From: Candidatus Bathyarchaeota archaeon
GTDB lineage: Archaea; Thermoproteota; Bathyarchaeia; TCS64
Direction: 5' to 3'
Assembly: GCA_026394265.1 (NCBI GenBank)
Contig: JAPKYO010000013.1
Span: forward strand, 23,761 to 87,760
Length of the DNA stretch: 64,000 bases
The translations under genes and the position numbers were made by a program. Positions 52,673-61,347 of this stretch are shown here, piece by piece (the first letter of the stretch is position 1; each line of letters begins with the position of its first letter). A model generated the notes under the pieces. The model did no database searches, had not been told where the DNA came from, and saw nothing but the letters and a program-made list of their open reading frames with translations.

Positions 52673-52827
52673 CCCAGCAGGCGTGTAAAAGGTTTAAGGA
52701 TACCCCGAAGACGGCGTTTTCATATCATGTTTGGTTCGACTGGGCTGATTTGGTCCTCTTGGGATTCCAAGTTTTTATTATCGCTACATGACTCATAACT
52801 CGCCATAACTGGGGGTATGCGATTACG

Positions 52828-53088
52828 TTGGATCAAGTTCTATTGGTTACTGCTGTTTTGGTGAATTTTGTTTCCTTGGTTTGTTTTGGGCTCGATAAGC
52901 TGTGGGCTATCAGGGGTGGGGCGAGGATCCCCGAGTCTAGGCTGTTGTCACTCGCGTTTCTGGGGCCGTTCGGTGCCTTAATGGGGATGCTGTTGTTCAG
53001 GCATAAGACTCGTAAACCCCGTTTTCTGCTTGTGCCCCTTTTTGTGTTGTTTCAGATTGCATTGGTGTTATCTTTTCACTTAATCTGA
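52828..53088 (+). CDS. DUF1294-family membrane protein
   Basis: 86 residues with three membrane segments and the DUF1294 consensus: FGLDKLWAIRGGARIPESRLLSLAFLGPFGALMGMLLFRHKTRKPRF. Function unknown. Codons are markedly richer in T than those of neighbours (TTT, GTT, TGT used often), which suggests recent gain from another genome. TTG 52828 start; TTTTTATTATC about 50 nt upstream. Confidence 0.8.
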   Translation: MDQVLLVTAVLVNFVSLVCFGLDKLWAIRGGARIPESRLLSLAFLGPFGALMGMLLFRHKTRKPRFLLVPLFVLFQIALVLSFHLI

Positions 53089-53182
53089 GGACGGGCGCGC
53101 CGTGTTCTCGTGCAAATCGCCAGCTTCGGTGGTGCATTGTCTAAAAGGTTTAAGGGCGACCCTTTACCTTCACTTTCATCCA

Positions 53183-53203
53183 CCCCGCCGGAAAAAGGCG
53201 GGG
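53183..53203 (+). terminator. Hairpin before the SMC-like operon
   Basis: Perfect 7-bp stem CCCCGCC-GGAAAAA-GGCGGGG, followed by AGGTTTAAAAATAG, which serves as the TATA region of the next operon. It may end transcripts of the DUF1294 gene or act as a regulatory hairpin. Confidence 0.45.
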
Positions 53204-53254
53204 TAGGTTTAAAAATAGAGGACTGTTAGAGACAGGAGTTCAGAGGCGCCCCGG

Positions 53255-55309
53255 ATGCTCATCAAGGAAGTAATAATCAAGAACTTCATGTCATACGAGT
53301 ACGCACGCATCCCACTCAGGGACGGCGTAAACGTCGTATGCGGACCAAACGGCGCCGGGAAGAGCAGCTTCCTCCTCGCCATCTGCGTCGCCCTCGGCGA
53401 CACCTACACGGAGAGGAGCAAGAAGCTCAGCGACCTCATACGCTGGGAGCAGGACCAGGCCGAGGTCAGCCTCATACTCGACAACAGCCCACGCGAGAAC
53501 GGCAGGCGCCCAGTCCCCACCTTCAACGTGGACGAGGTCCGCCTCGCCCGCAACATCCGCCGCGACGGCAAATACACATTCGAACTAAACCAGCGCACAG
53601 TATCCAAGGCCGAGGTCGTCGACCTCCTAGAGGGATTCGGCTTCGACCCCGACAACATGCTCATCATCATGCACCAGAACATGCCCGGCCGCTTCGCTGA
53701 GCTCAGCCCACAGGAGCGCCTCGTCATGCTCGAAGAAGCCGTCGGCTTCAACACCTTCCGCCGAGACGTCGTCGAAGCCAAGCAACGCCTCGGAGGCATA
53801 CTCAGCGAAGAGCAGAGCCTAAACCAGCTCCTAGACCGCGCACGCGAGACACTCGCCTACTGGCGCGAACAGAACGAGCGCCTGCAGGAGAAGAAGAAGC
53901 TCCAGACGCGCATGAACTTCCTCCAACGCGAGATGGCGTGGAGCCGCGTCATACAACTCGAAGGAAACGTAAAGGAACTCGAACAGGAACTCGACCAGGC
54001 CGACGCCGACCTCTACGGCGCAGAGGAGGAGATGAACAGATTCGGCAAGGCCGTCGTCGACAGCGACGAGGCCCTGAAGATGCTCCGCGGCCAGTGGATG
54101 GAGTTCATAGAGCGCCGCGTCGATGCCGAGAGGGCACTCGGCGTGAGCGAATACAGCATAAACTCCGCCAAGGACCGCATACAGAGCATAAACAAGATGC
54201 TCGGCAGCAGCGGCGAGCAACGGAAGAAGCTCGAAGTCACCGCACAGACCCTCAGGGGGCACTTCAAGAAGGGCCCCACAAAGCTCGACGACTACTTCAC
54301 ACTCATAGATGAATTGGAGAAGACGCAGACCGAGACCTTCGACGGGTGGAGCGGCGAACTCATCACCCAGAGGAGCGAGGCAGAGGCCAGGATCAAGCAG
54401 GTCAGCAGGCAGCTCAGCGACGCCGAGGCCGCCGTGAGCCGAGTCACAGAGGACATGGAGGTCCTACGCGTCAGGATAGACGCCGCCACCGACCAGCACG
54501 TCGAGGGCAGGATACAACTCGCACTACTAAAGGACAAGCGCGGCCGCCTCAAGCGCCGCATCGAGGAGCTGAAGGCGGAGATCGACCGCGCCAACACGGA
54601 GCGCAGGGACGCCGAGGCCGAGGCACAGATCAAGGGACCACGCGTCGAGACGGGCCGCACAAGCGACGACGTGCTCAGCGAGATCAGGAAGACCTCGGGC
54701 ATACTCGTGGGCCTCGCCGAGGTCCCAGAGGACGCCGAGGAGATGTACGACTCCTACGCCAAGACCTACAAGGAGATACAGGAGAAGGTCGTGCAGGTCC
54801 AGGAGGACCGCCGCCACGTGATGGTGGAGATCGAGGAGAGGACACGCAAGTGGGGCGACGTCATCCACAACCTCTTGGATGAGGTGAACGCTCGCTACCA
54901 GAGCCTCCTCAGCAAGCTTCAGGCGCGCGGCGAGGTGCGCCTCATCAATCCCTCGGACATCGAGGAGGCGGGGCTGGAGATATTCGTCAGCTTCAAGGGC
55001 GGGCAGCTATCGCGCCTCGACCCCTACACGCACAGCGGAGGCGAGAGAAGCACCACAGTCATGGCGTTCCTACTCGCCCTGCAGCAGAACGTCCTAAGCC
55101 CCTTCCGCGCGGTGGACGAGTTCGACCTGCACATGGACCCCAAGAACAAGGAGGTCGTAAGCGAGTTCATCGTCTCAACCATGGAGGGCACGAAGGACCA
55201 GTACATGGCGATCACCCCCAGCCAGGTCACCTTCAAGGGGAAAGACGTCCACATCATCATGGTCCACAAGACCGAGGACACGAGCGACGTCAAGCTGGTG
55301 CAAGAATGA
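53255..55309 (+). CDS. SMC5-like/SMC superfamily ATPase, short and hinge-less
   Basis: 684 residues. Head motifs: Walker [12 protein letters not shown] (residues ~29-39), Q-loop area [20 protein letters not shown], signature [20 protein letters not shown] (~592-611) and Walker [15 protein letters not shown]. The signature-to-Walker B stretch resembles SMC5/SMC6 closely. The arms are only ~150 residues each, with no recognised hinge and no CxxC hook, so it is shorter than eukaryotic SMC5 (about 1050). First gene of a three-gene operon. It probably loops or holds DNA; exact role unknown. Confidence 0.8.
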   Translation: MLIKEVIIKNFMSYEYARIPLRDGVNVVCGPNGAGKSSFLLAICVALGDTYTERSKKLSDLIRWEQDQAEVSLILDNSPRENGRRPVPTFNVDEVRLARNIRRDGKYTFELNQRTVSKAEVVDLLEGFGFDPDNMLIIMHQNMPGRFAELSPQERLVMLEEAVGFNTFRRDVVEAKQRLGGILSEEQSLNQLLDRARETLAYWREQNERLQEKKKLQTRMNFLQREMAWSRVIQLEGNVKELEQELDQADADLYGAEEEMNRFGKAVVDSDEALKMLRGQWMEFIERRVDAERALGVSEYSINSAKDRIQSINKMLGSSGEQRKKLEVTAQTLRGHFKKGPTKLDDYFTLIDELEKTQTETFDGWSGELITQRSEAEARIKQVSRQLSDAEAAVSRVTEDMEVLRVRIDAATDQHVEGRIQLALLKDKRGRLKRRIEELKAEIDRANTERRDAEAEAQIKGPRVETGRTSDDVLSEIRKTSGILVGLAEVPEDAEEMYDSYAKTYKEIQEKVVQVQEDRRHVMVEIEERTRKWGDVIHNLLDEVNARYQSLLSKLQARGEVRLINPSDIEEAGLEIFVSFKGGQLSRLDPYTHSGGERSTTVMAFLLALQQNVLSPFRAVDEFDLHMDPKNKEVVSEFIVSTMEGTKDQYMAITPSQVTFKGKDVHIIMVHKTEDTSDVKLVQE

Positions 55310-56094
55310 GCGGCAGGAAGAGGGACGAACTCGACGGCGTCATAAGCCTCTGCCGCGCCGTACAGGCGGGGAGCGTTGAGCCCTTCGCCGTCGACATCGA
55401 CTACATGCTAGAAGTCATACGCCGCTACTACCCCGAGACACATAGCCTGCAGGACTTCTGCACAGACGCCGCCGCCATTAAGGGGCTGAGTGAGGTGCTG
55501 CAGAGCCAGAACGACTGGATACAGCACCAGAGCACCACGCTATACAAGGACCCGTTCCTGCTCAACCAGCAGATTCTGCGCATGGACATCTCGGCGATTG
55601 CCGATAGCTTCCTGAGGAGCTGGCACCCGATGGTGCAGATGGAGCAGCTATCCGCGAAGACGCTCGCGGGGAGCCTCGGCTACTGGGGGGACCTCATCCC
55701 CCTCGCGGAGAGGTGGAAGGAGTCAAATGTCGAGATGGTCGACGCGGGCATGGCAACGATGGACGAGGCGCGCGCCCTCGGTTATCTGCCCGAGGAGGGC
55801 TTCGCAGACATAATGGAGTCCTTCTGGCGCGAGCTTGAGGGACGCGTCGGCAAGGGCGGCCGCATCGCATACTGGGACTGGATAGGCGCCGACACCTACG
55901 AGGAGACCATAAAGCGCAGCTACCTCACAGTCTTCCTAGTCAGCTACGGCTACGCCAATATAAAAGTGGACAAGTTCGAGGAGACCGTTGAGATAATTCA
56001 CAACGTCGAGCCCCTCCCAGACCCGGGGCAGGCAAAGATCAGCATACCCACGCTGGTCGACTACGAGGAGTGGAAAATTTGGCGAAAAGAGTAA
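55306..56094 (+). CDS. SMC-operon protein 2 (possible kleisin, family unknown)
   Basis: 262 residues, mostly helical: [31 protein letters not shown], then [14 protein letters not shown] helices and a compact end ([28 protein letters not shown], then [12 protein letters not shown]) that could be a winged helix. It overlaps the SMC-like gene by 4 nt (ATGA) and the next gene by 16-25 nt. Position between an SMC ATPase and an Nse1-like protein makes a kleisin (Nse4-like) role the first guess, but I see no sequence proof. Confidence 0.5.
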   Translation: MSGRKRDELDGVISLCRAVQAGSVEPFAVDIDYMLEVIRRYYPETHSLQDFCTDAAAIKGLSEVLQSQNDWIQHQSTTLYKDPFLLNQQILRMDISAIADSFLRSWHPMVQMEQLSAKTLAGSLGYWGDLIPLAERWKESNVEMVDAGMATMDEARALGYLPEEGFADIMESFWRELEGRVGKGGRIAYWDWIGADTYEETIKRSYLTVFLVSYGYANIKVDKFEETVEIIHNVEPLPDPGQAKISIPTLVDYEEWKIWRKE

Positions 56095-56696
56095 GATCAG
56101 AGGCCGGCTACGCCCGGAAGATCAAGGACGCGGTACACCTGCTATTCTTCCAGCACCACAGACTACCCGGCGTAAGGGGCTGGGAGCTAAAACAGGAGCT
56201 AGGCCCCGACTGGGAGAACGTGCTAGAGGTGCTAGACAAGCAGATCCAGCCGATGGACCTGCAGGTTACGCGAGTGCTTGATGACCCGAACATCATCGAT
56301 CCCGATCAGGCGCAGCTAGCCGATGCCCGATTCTACATAACGATGAGGAGCGGCATCGACCAGAAGGCCGCCAAGACCATCGGGTGGCGCGTGGACGACA
56401 TCGCTGGCCTAGCCGTCGCCATAGCCTACATAATCTCGAAGCAGGGCAAGGCGCCGAGGACCGACGTTGAGAAGCTTCTACAGGAGAAGCTCCCCGGGTG
56501 GCGCGTAAAGATGAGCATCGACCGCTACATCCAGCAGGGCTACCTGGGCGAGGACGAGAAGGGCGTACTCTACATGGATTGGAGGAGCCGCGCCGAGGTC
56601 GACCAGAAGCAGCTAGTAGACCTGATCGTGAGCTTCGGTAAGAAGACCGACGCCGAGGCCCCCAAGCCAGAGGCGGACGAGGAAGAGGAAGACTAG
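56079..56696 (+). CDS. Nse1-like tandem winged-helix protein
   Basis: 205 residues. Layout matches the non-SMC element 1 family: [22 protein letters not shown], then [71 protein letters not shown], and [26 protein letters not shown]. These are two winged helices separated as in Nse1, without the C-terminal RING. The tail is acidic (PEADEEEED). TTG 56079 has GAGGAG eight nt upstream; GTG 56070 is the alternative. Confidence 0.6.
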   Translation: MAKRVRSEAGYARKIKDAVHLLFFQHHRLPGVRGWELKQELGPDWENVLEVLDKQIQPMDLQVTRVLDDPNIIDPDQAQLADARFYITMRSGIDQKAAKTIGWRVDDIAGLAVAIAYIISKQGKAPRTDVEKLLQEKLPGWRVKMSIDRYIQQGYLGEDEKGVLYMDWRSRAEVDQKQLVDLIVSFGKKTDAEAPKPEADEEEED

Positions 56697-56697
56697 C

Positions 56698-57195
56698 CTA
56701 CTTCCAGCAGTACTTTGTGTCGCAGTAAGCGTCCCCCTTCATGAGGGACTTCGTCCTCTTCAGGCTCACCCTCCCGCAGTAGGCGGGGGTGGTGTCGAAG
56801 TCGGGCTTGCAGCACATTATATCTCCCAGGTCCTCAGCGCCCATCTCCCTGAAGACCCTGGCGAGGATGCACTCCGTCGTCCTGAACTCTATCTCCCCCT
56901 CGTTGTCGACGGGGTAGGTGATGGTGAAGAGGTTCTTGGCGAACTGATTCTCGTGCAGCCCCTTCATTATCTTCTTGAATTCGGCGAATGTCTGGATGGG
57001 TTTCTGGTCCTCCATCTGCCCGGCGATCATTGCTAGGTCTCCCTCGACGCGGCTCATGTAGAGCAACTCATGTGCCTTCTCCTTGCCGAGTTCTCTCTCC
57101 ATCACCCTCGCCAGCTTCACCGTCGCCTCGAACGCCTCCCTCATCAGCGTCGCGTAGCTAACTTTGGCATCCCTGTCAAACTTGTGAACCGTCAT
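56698..57195 (-). CDS. ATC-hydrolase-like (L-2-amino-thiazoline-4-carboxylate hydrolase) protein
   Basis: 165 residues. The C-terminal part has ECILARVFREMGAEDLGDIMCCKPDFDTTPAYC and SLKRTKSLMKGDAYCDTKYCW, matching the L-2-amino-thiazoline-4-carboxylate hydrolase family with its conserved Cys/Asp. In archaea many members have unknown substrates. ATG 57195 preceded by an in-frame TTG. Convergent with the SMC operon, with a 1-nt gap. Confidence 0.7.
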   Translation of the reverse strand: MTVHKFDRDAKVSYATLMREAFEATVKLARVMERELGKEKAHELLYMSRVEGDLAMIAGQMEDQKPIQTFAEFKKIMKGLHENQFAKNLFTITYPVDNEGEIEFRTTECILARVFREMGAEDLGDIMCCKPDFDTTPAYCGRVSLKRTKSLMKGDAYCDTKYCWK

Positions 57196-57289
57196 CAAGG
57201 CCGAATCCCACTCAATGATGTGCCGGAATTTACAACCCTTTCTATAAAGAAAACGATGAAAAAACGGAGATTAAAAAAAGAGGCTCGGG

Positions 57290-58846
57290 TCACATGAACA
57301 TGAGCCAGTAGAGGTTCAAGGCGAACGTCGCCACGAGCAGCACGATGGACGCTCTCTTGTTCCAGTCCCAGATGTCCTTACCGTTGAGCGGCGGCACCGG
57401 GATGCTGTCGAAGAAGGCGGACAGCAGGCACATTCCCAGCCCGATGTTACCGATCTCCGATATCCCCTTCACGCTCATGTAGTAGAAGCCCCCTGCGAAG
57501 AGGAGCACGAGCAGGACCCCGGAGACAGCCATCAGCCCCCCTATACGGTCGCCCGCCTCCCCCTCACTCTGCGCGCTCTTGCTTGGCGACGAGAACGGCG
57601 TCTTGAATACAAACGCGGAGACGACGAACATCAGGAACCCGGGGGGCCATATGCGGTACTCCGTCCACGCCCCCTTGCTCCTCGCGAAGATCGTGAGGAG
57701 GTAGTTCTTCAGGAACTCGATCAGTATGCTCGTGGCCAAGACGACGGGGATGGCGACCAGCATCTCCGCGAGCGTCGCCGCGCTGGAGTAGGTGAAGGCG
57801 ATGGTCAGCGTCGTCAACGCTATCCCGTAGGCGATCAGCTCGACCTTCGTTAGCTTGAACGCCGACCCCTTCCCCGCCTCGAGGGCGATGTCGTGCTTGG
57901 ATGAGATGTAGTTCTCTATCCACATCTGAATGCCGCTCGGCAGCATACCACCGAGTTTCTCCGCGATCGCGCTCAACTGCGCGCGCAGTAAGTTTCCAAC
58001 CACGTAGATGAGGGTCACCAAGCCGAATGCCTCGACGGCCTTCTCGGGCGAGGGTGCCCAGAAGCTAGTCTGGCGGATAGCCGCCTGCTGCTCCGTCGGC
58101 GGGCTCAGCGCCACGTTCGTCGGGATGCTTCCAGTGACTACGAGTTTTCCACCCGAGGCGTACATCTGGCTTATCTGAACCTGGTAGAGGTGGGAGACAT
58201 CCTGCGCGAAGTATTCGAGCACGCCCGCGTAGCTGTTCGCCTGGTCAGCCGGTATGGTCACCCTGCCAATCTGAAGCGCAGACATACCCATCTGGGCATA
58301 GCCCTGAATCGTGAGGGTCCCCTTCATGTAGATGGCGGGGTTCGTCTGCACGTAGCTGAGGTAGGGCCGTATCTGGCTCCGCGTCCCCTCGGGGAGCCCG
58401 ATGGCGTCTGCGTAGCCCGACCACCTGTCGACCCGGAGCACACCCGACAACTCGATCGTGTTATCCGCATTGATCTTGACCTGCACGTCCTCGATCGGGT
58501 AGTACTTCCAACGCGAGGCGTGGTCGTTGATCAGGGCTGTCACCTCCTCCGAGGTCAGCTGGACGCTGATCTGTCTGGAACCCGACTCGGAGAGTGACGC
58601 GGCCCCCACAGCCGTCGCGGGCAGCGTCGAGTAGGCGACGCCTAGCTTGCTGTTGACAGACGACAAGGCCGTCGCCGTTGGCTTCACCCCGATGTCCCGG
58701 GGGGAGTTCGCCCCCATGAGGTCGGATACCCCGGGCACAAACCCGAAGTAGCCGAGGACGAGAACGACGATGAGAACCGAAATCACTAAACCCGTTAAAA
58801 GCCTCTTCAGCAGGGCCATAGAAAAACTATGTCTTGCCTCAAGCAT
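57290..58846 (-). CDS. Site-2-protease-fold protein lacking metal ligands
   Basis: About 518 residues from ATG 58846, which is 26 nt after AAAAATATG. An N-terminal membrane helix is followed by an extracytoplasmic domain (~50-280; SVQLTSEEVTALINDHASRW, VQVKINADNTIELSGVLRVD, beta-rich like LmeA/DUF2993 proteins). The last ~200 residues align with the protease at 43416-44219: RSKGAWTEYRIWPPGFLMFVV against GMWAEFRLSTTGLLFTF and SIPVPPLNGKDIWDWNKR against LIPFGMFDGMKIFKWDKR. But the HExxH site reads IEFLKN and the Asp ligand is Asn: a pseudoprotease. Confidence 0.65.
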   Translation of the reverse strand: MLEARHSFSMALLKRLLTGLVISVLIVVLVLGYFGFVPGVSDLMGANSPRDIGVKPTATALSSVNSKLGVAYSTLPATAVGAASLSESGSRQISVQLTSEEVTALINDHASRWKYYPIEDVQVKINADNTIELSGVLRVDRWSGYADAIGLPEGTRSQIRPYLSYVQTNPAIYMKGTLTIQGYAQMGMSALQIGRVTIPADQANSYAGVLEYFAQDVSHLYQVQISQMYASGGKLVVTGSIPTNVALSPPTEQQAAIRQTSFWAPSPEKAVEAFGLVTLIYVVGNLLRAQLSAIAEKLGGMLPSGIQMWIENYISSKHDIALEAGKGSAFKLTKVELIAYGIALTTLTIAFTYSSAATLAEMLVAIPVVLATSILIEFLKNYLLTIFARSKGAWTEYRIWPPGFLMFVVSAFVFKTPFSSPSKSAQSEGEAGDRIGGLMAVSGVLLVLLFAGGFYYMSVKGISEIGNIGLGMCLLSAFFDSIPVPPLNGKDIWDWNKRASIVLLVATFALNLYWLMFM

Positions 58847-59001
58847 ATAGACAATTCGCACAAACATATTTTTTCTAAAGAAAAGAAAATCCCCCGTTCA
58901 CCGATGAGTCCTCCGAGGTCAACGGAACCCACCTTGCCCTAAACACGGCATTCGACCCATCGCAAAAGGGGGGTAAGCCAAATATCCCGGGAAAAGGCGT
59001 C

Positions 59002-59075
59002 TTCAGCCGAAAAAAGCCGTAAAAAGGCTCCGATGACACGCCGATCTACGCAAAAGGAGCATCTATTCCCTACAG
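59002..59075 (+). repeat. Dispersed repeat with conserved peptide frame, copy B
   Basis: Matches copy A (38552-38624) over ~74 bp; the last 38 bp are identical. It encodes KKAPMTRRSTQKEHLFPT (59021-59074). The frame continues to 59221, where it overlaps the end of the next gene, so a coding role is unsure. It lies in the 325-nt stretch 58847-59171 between two minus-strand genes, which also carries the promoter of the pseudoprotease gene. Confidence 0.65.
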
Positions 59076-59171
59076 CGGCGCACATCTTTACGACGATGCC
59101 CCGAGGACGGGGCTTCCCCCGGGAAGAGTGGCTGGAGGAGTTGACGGTTCACGACGCCATCGACGTCCACC

Positions 59172-59600
59172 TCATGAGGCGCGTGGGAGGGGCGTCGGCT
59201 TCGACACCCTCCGCCTCCTAGACGGGCGGCGCAGCGTGGCCCGCGCCTGAGCGCTGGGCTTGTCGTCGAGGGTCCACTGGTGAAGCGTAGCATTCTCCGC
59301 CTCGATGACCGGCGCCTCAACGGGGAGCATCCTCTCGTCCCCGCGGACGAAGTAGTCATCTAGGGCGACGCGATCCGCCTCAACCCTCCTGTAGCCCTCC
59401 GCCCTGAGCAGCATCTCCAAGACCCTCAGCCCCTCCTCGGGGGCCTCCTCACTCACAGCCACCCAGGGCGACAGCCTCCAAGGGACCTCGGCGCAGAACA
59501 GCCCCATCCCCTCCGGTATCATGTGCAGATCGATGAGGGTGTCCCCAGCCGTCGCGTAGATGTAGACGCTCCTCTCATGAATCGTGTAACATCTCGTCAA
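59172..59600 (-). CDS. Unknown protein downstream of glycosyltransferase
   Basis: 142 residues from a TTG that overlaps the stop of the glycosyltransferase (TTGA). MTRCYTIHERSVYIYATAGDTLIDLHMIPEGMG and FCAEVPWRLSPWVAVSEEAPEEG, then an Arg/Ser-rich end. No family recognised. Translation coupling makes it likely to be a partner of the transferase. The C-terminal ~20 residues are low complexity. Confidence 0.55.
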   Translation of the reverse strand: MTRCYTIHERSVYIYATAGDTLIDLHMIPEGMGLFCAEVPWRLSPWVAVSEEAPEEGLRVLEMLLRAEGYRRVEADRVALDDYFVRGDERMLPVEAPVIEAENATLHQWTLDDKPSAQARATLRRPSRRRRVSKPTPLPRAS

Positions 59601-61162
59601 ACATTCATCACCAACACAAGCGCCGTGGCGGGTGGGAGCAGCAGCAGGATGAGAGCGGCCGCGGCGAGCAGCCCCCTCAGCGGAAGGTTGACCTCCGGTA
59701 CCCCGAACCGGGGGCTCAACCTGCTGAGCCTACCCCCTAGCGTGAGCCACCTCAACAGCCCCCTGAGCCTCACGCTGAGGAACCGATCCGTCACGCTCCC
59801 CGTCTTCAGCGTCCTGATCCAGCCCCCCTCCTCCCTCTCCAGGAGTCCCCGCAGGGCGGCGTAGCCCTGGTAGGGGGCGAGGATGTACGTGAGGGCGACG
59901 AGGCCGAACGCCCCCGAGTAGTCGGCGCGCAGGTCCCCCTCGAGCCAGAGTCCCTCCAGACACATGAGGGGGGCCGCGAGCAGGTTACTCACAAGCAGGC
60001 TCCAGCCAAACGCCGGCAGCCAGAACCACGGGTACCTGTGGTTGACCTCCGCCATCAGCCAGAACGCGGAGCCGGCTAGGAGCATTATGCTCTGCAGGTA
60101 ATAGGGGGCGAAGTATAGGAACTCCAGCTTCTCCGCCGCCGTCAGCTTCGCGGAGCGAAGTACGCCCACGAAGTTCTTCCTGACCGCATGCGTGTGCCCC
60201 TCCGCCCACCTCATCCTCTGCCTCGCCAGCGCCCGAATCGTCGTCGGCATCTCAGCCGGCGCCTGAATCAGGGGCGTGTATGAGACCCTGTACCCCTCCC
60301 TGTAGAGGCGGATGGTGAGCTCCCAGTCCTCGGTTATGCTCTTCCCCCACTTCAGCCTCCTCAAGACGTCGGCGCGGAGCATGAAGACGCTCCCACTGAT
60401 CATCTTCATCGCCCCCAGCCTCTCCTCGGCGACCCGCTCGACCATGTAGCTACCGGAGAACTCCGCCCTGATGCCCCTCGTCACCCAGTTTTCAGACTTA
60501 TTCAGGTAGTGGAGCTGGTACCCCTGCACAGCCGCGACGGGCTTACGAGGGCTCGCAGCCGGCTGCAGGTCGGGCAGGAAGTCGGTCCCGAACCTAGTCG
60601 GGTCATCTTCCCTGAATTTCTTGATGAACCTCCTCACCGTGTCCGGCGGGGGTATGAAGTCGGCGTCGAAGACGACGACGAACTCCGCCCTGGGGTCCAT
60701 GAACCTGAGCGCCTCGCTGAGAGCGCCACCCTTGAAGCCGCTCCGGTCACAGCGATGAATGAACTTGACGACCGGCGGGCACTTCCTCCACCCAGGATCC
60801 TTTAGAACCTGTATCGTGTCGTCCCTTGAGTCATCCGCCACGAGAACCTCCAGGTTAGGATAATCCTGGGCGAGACACGCCTGAATAACCCTCCGGGCAA
60901 CATTCGCCTCGTTATAGAAGGGCAGGTGAATGGAGACCAGCGGCATATCCCTCCAGTCCTCCTTTCCCTCCCCCCTCCCCTCCTCTACCCCCTGCTTCTT
61001 CCCCCCAAAAGTCGCCAACGCGATAAGAATAGATGCATAATACTTCACAGCATAAACAAAGAAGAGGAGACCACAAGCCAACGCAGCGAAAGACGACAGC
61101 AGACCGATGGTCGATCCCACCCATTCCCCTCCTATACTACCGTGAAACCGGCAACCTAACAT
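59597..61162 (-). CDS. Family 2 glycosyltransferase, cellulose synthase-like
   Basis: 521 residues. Membrane helices at the start, then a GT-A domain: MPLVSIHLPFYNEANVARRV, VADDSRDDT, FDADFIPPPDTVRR (DxD), TEDWELTIRLYREG (the catalytic ED) and QRMRWAEGHTHA (QxxRW). Three or four C-terminal membrane segments follow. The QxxRW motif marks processive polysaccharide synthases. TTTTATG is about 25 nt from ATG 61162. Sugar and polymer unknown. Confidence 0.88.
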   Translation of the reverse strand: MLGCRFHGSIGGEWVGSTIGLLSSFAALACGLLFFVYAVKYYASILIALATFGGKKQGVEEGRGEGKEDWRDMPLVSIHLPFYNEANVARRVIQACLAQDYPNLEVLVADDSRDDTIQVLKDPGWRKCPPVVKFIHRCDRSGFKGGALSEALRFMDPRAEFVVVFDADFIPPPDTVRRFIKKFREDDPTRFGTDFLPDLQPAASPRKPVAAVQGYQLHYLNKSENWVTRGIRAEFSGSYMVERVAEERLGAMKMISGSVFMLRADVLRRLKWGKSITEDWELTIRLYREGYRVSYTPLIQAPAEMPTTIRALARQRMRWAEGHTHAVRKNFVGVLRSAKLTAAEKLEFLYFAPYYLQSIMLLAGSAFWLMAEVNHRYPWFWLPAFGWSLLVSNLLAAPLMCLEGLWLEGDLRADYSGAFGLVALTYILAPYQGYAALRGLLEREEGGWIRTLKTGSVTDRFLSVRLRGLLRWLTLGGRLSRLSPRFGVPEVNLPLRGLLAAAALILLLLPPATALVLVMNV

Positions 61163-61347
61163 TTAGGTTTTATTAACATAAAACTTTAACTATTGAGCCA
61201 CCGAATTTTAGCCCGTAAAGCCCCAAAATTGGGTGCCCTAACCCACTTTGACTGATCTAAACCGACTGGGGAGCCGATCCCTTTTTGAATAAGAGGCGTG
61301 GTCAATAGTAGGCGTAGGTCTGAGACCCCTAAGCGGTGTATTTGCTG

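Noticed and set aside
53255..56696. Wadjet-type defence system
   Set aside because: SMC plus accessory genes are present, but no JetD-like nuclease or other defence gene is near.
38552..59075. A 20-kb mobile element bounded by repeat copies A and B
   Set aside because: The genes between are housekeeping (RNase Z, prs, E1 subunits, SMC operon), and there is no integrase or transposase.
59033..59221. 62-codon plus-strand gene from copy B
   Set aside because: Its end overlaps the minus-strand gene 59172-59600 and the part after the repeat has no support; kept only as a repeat.
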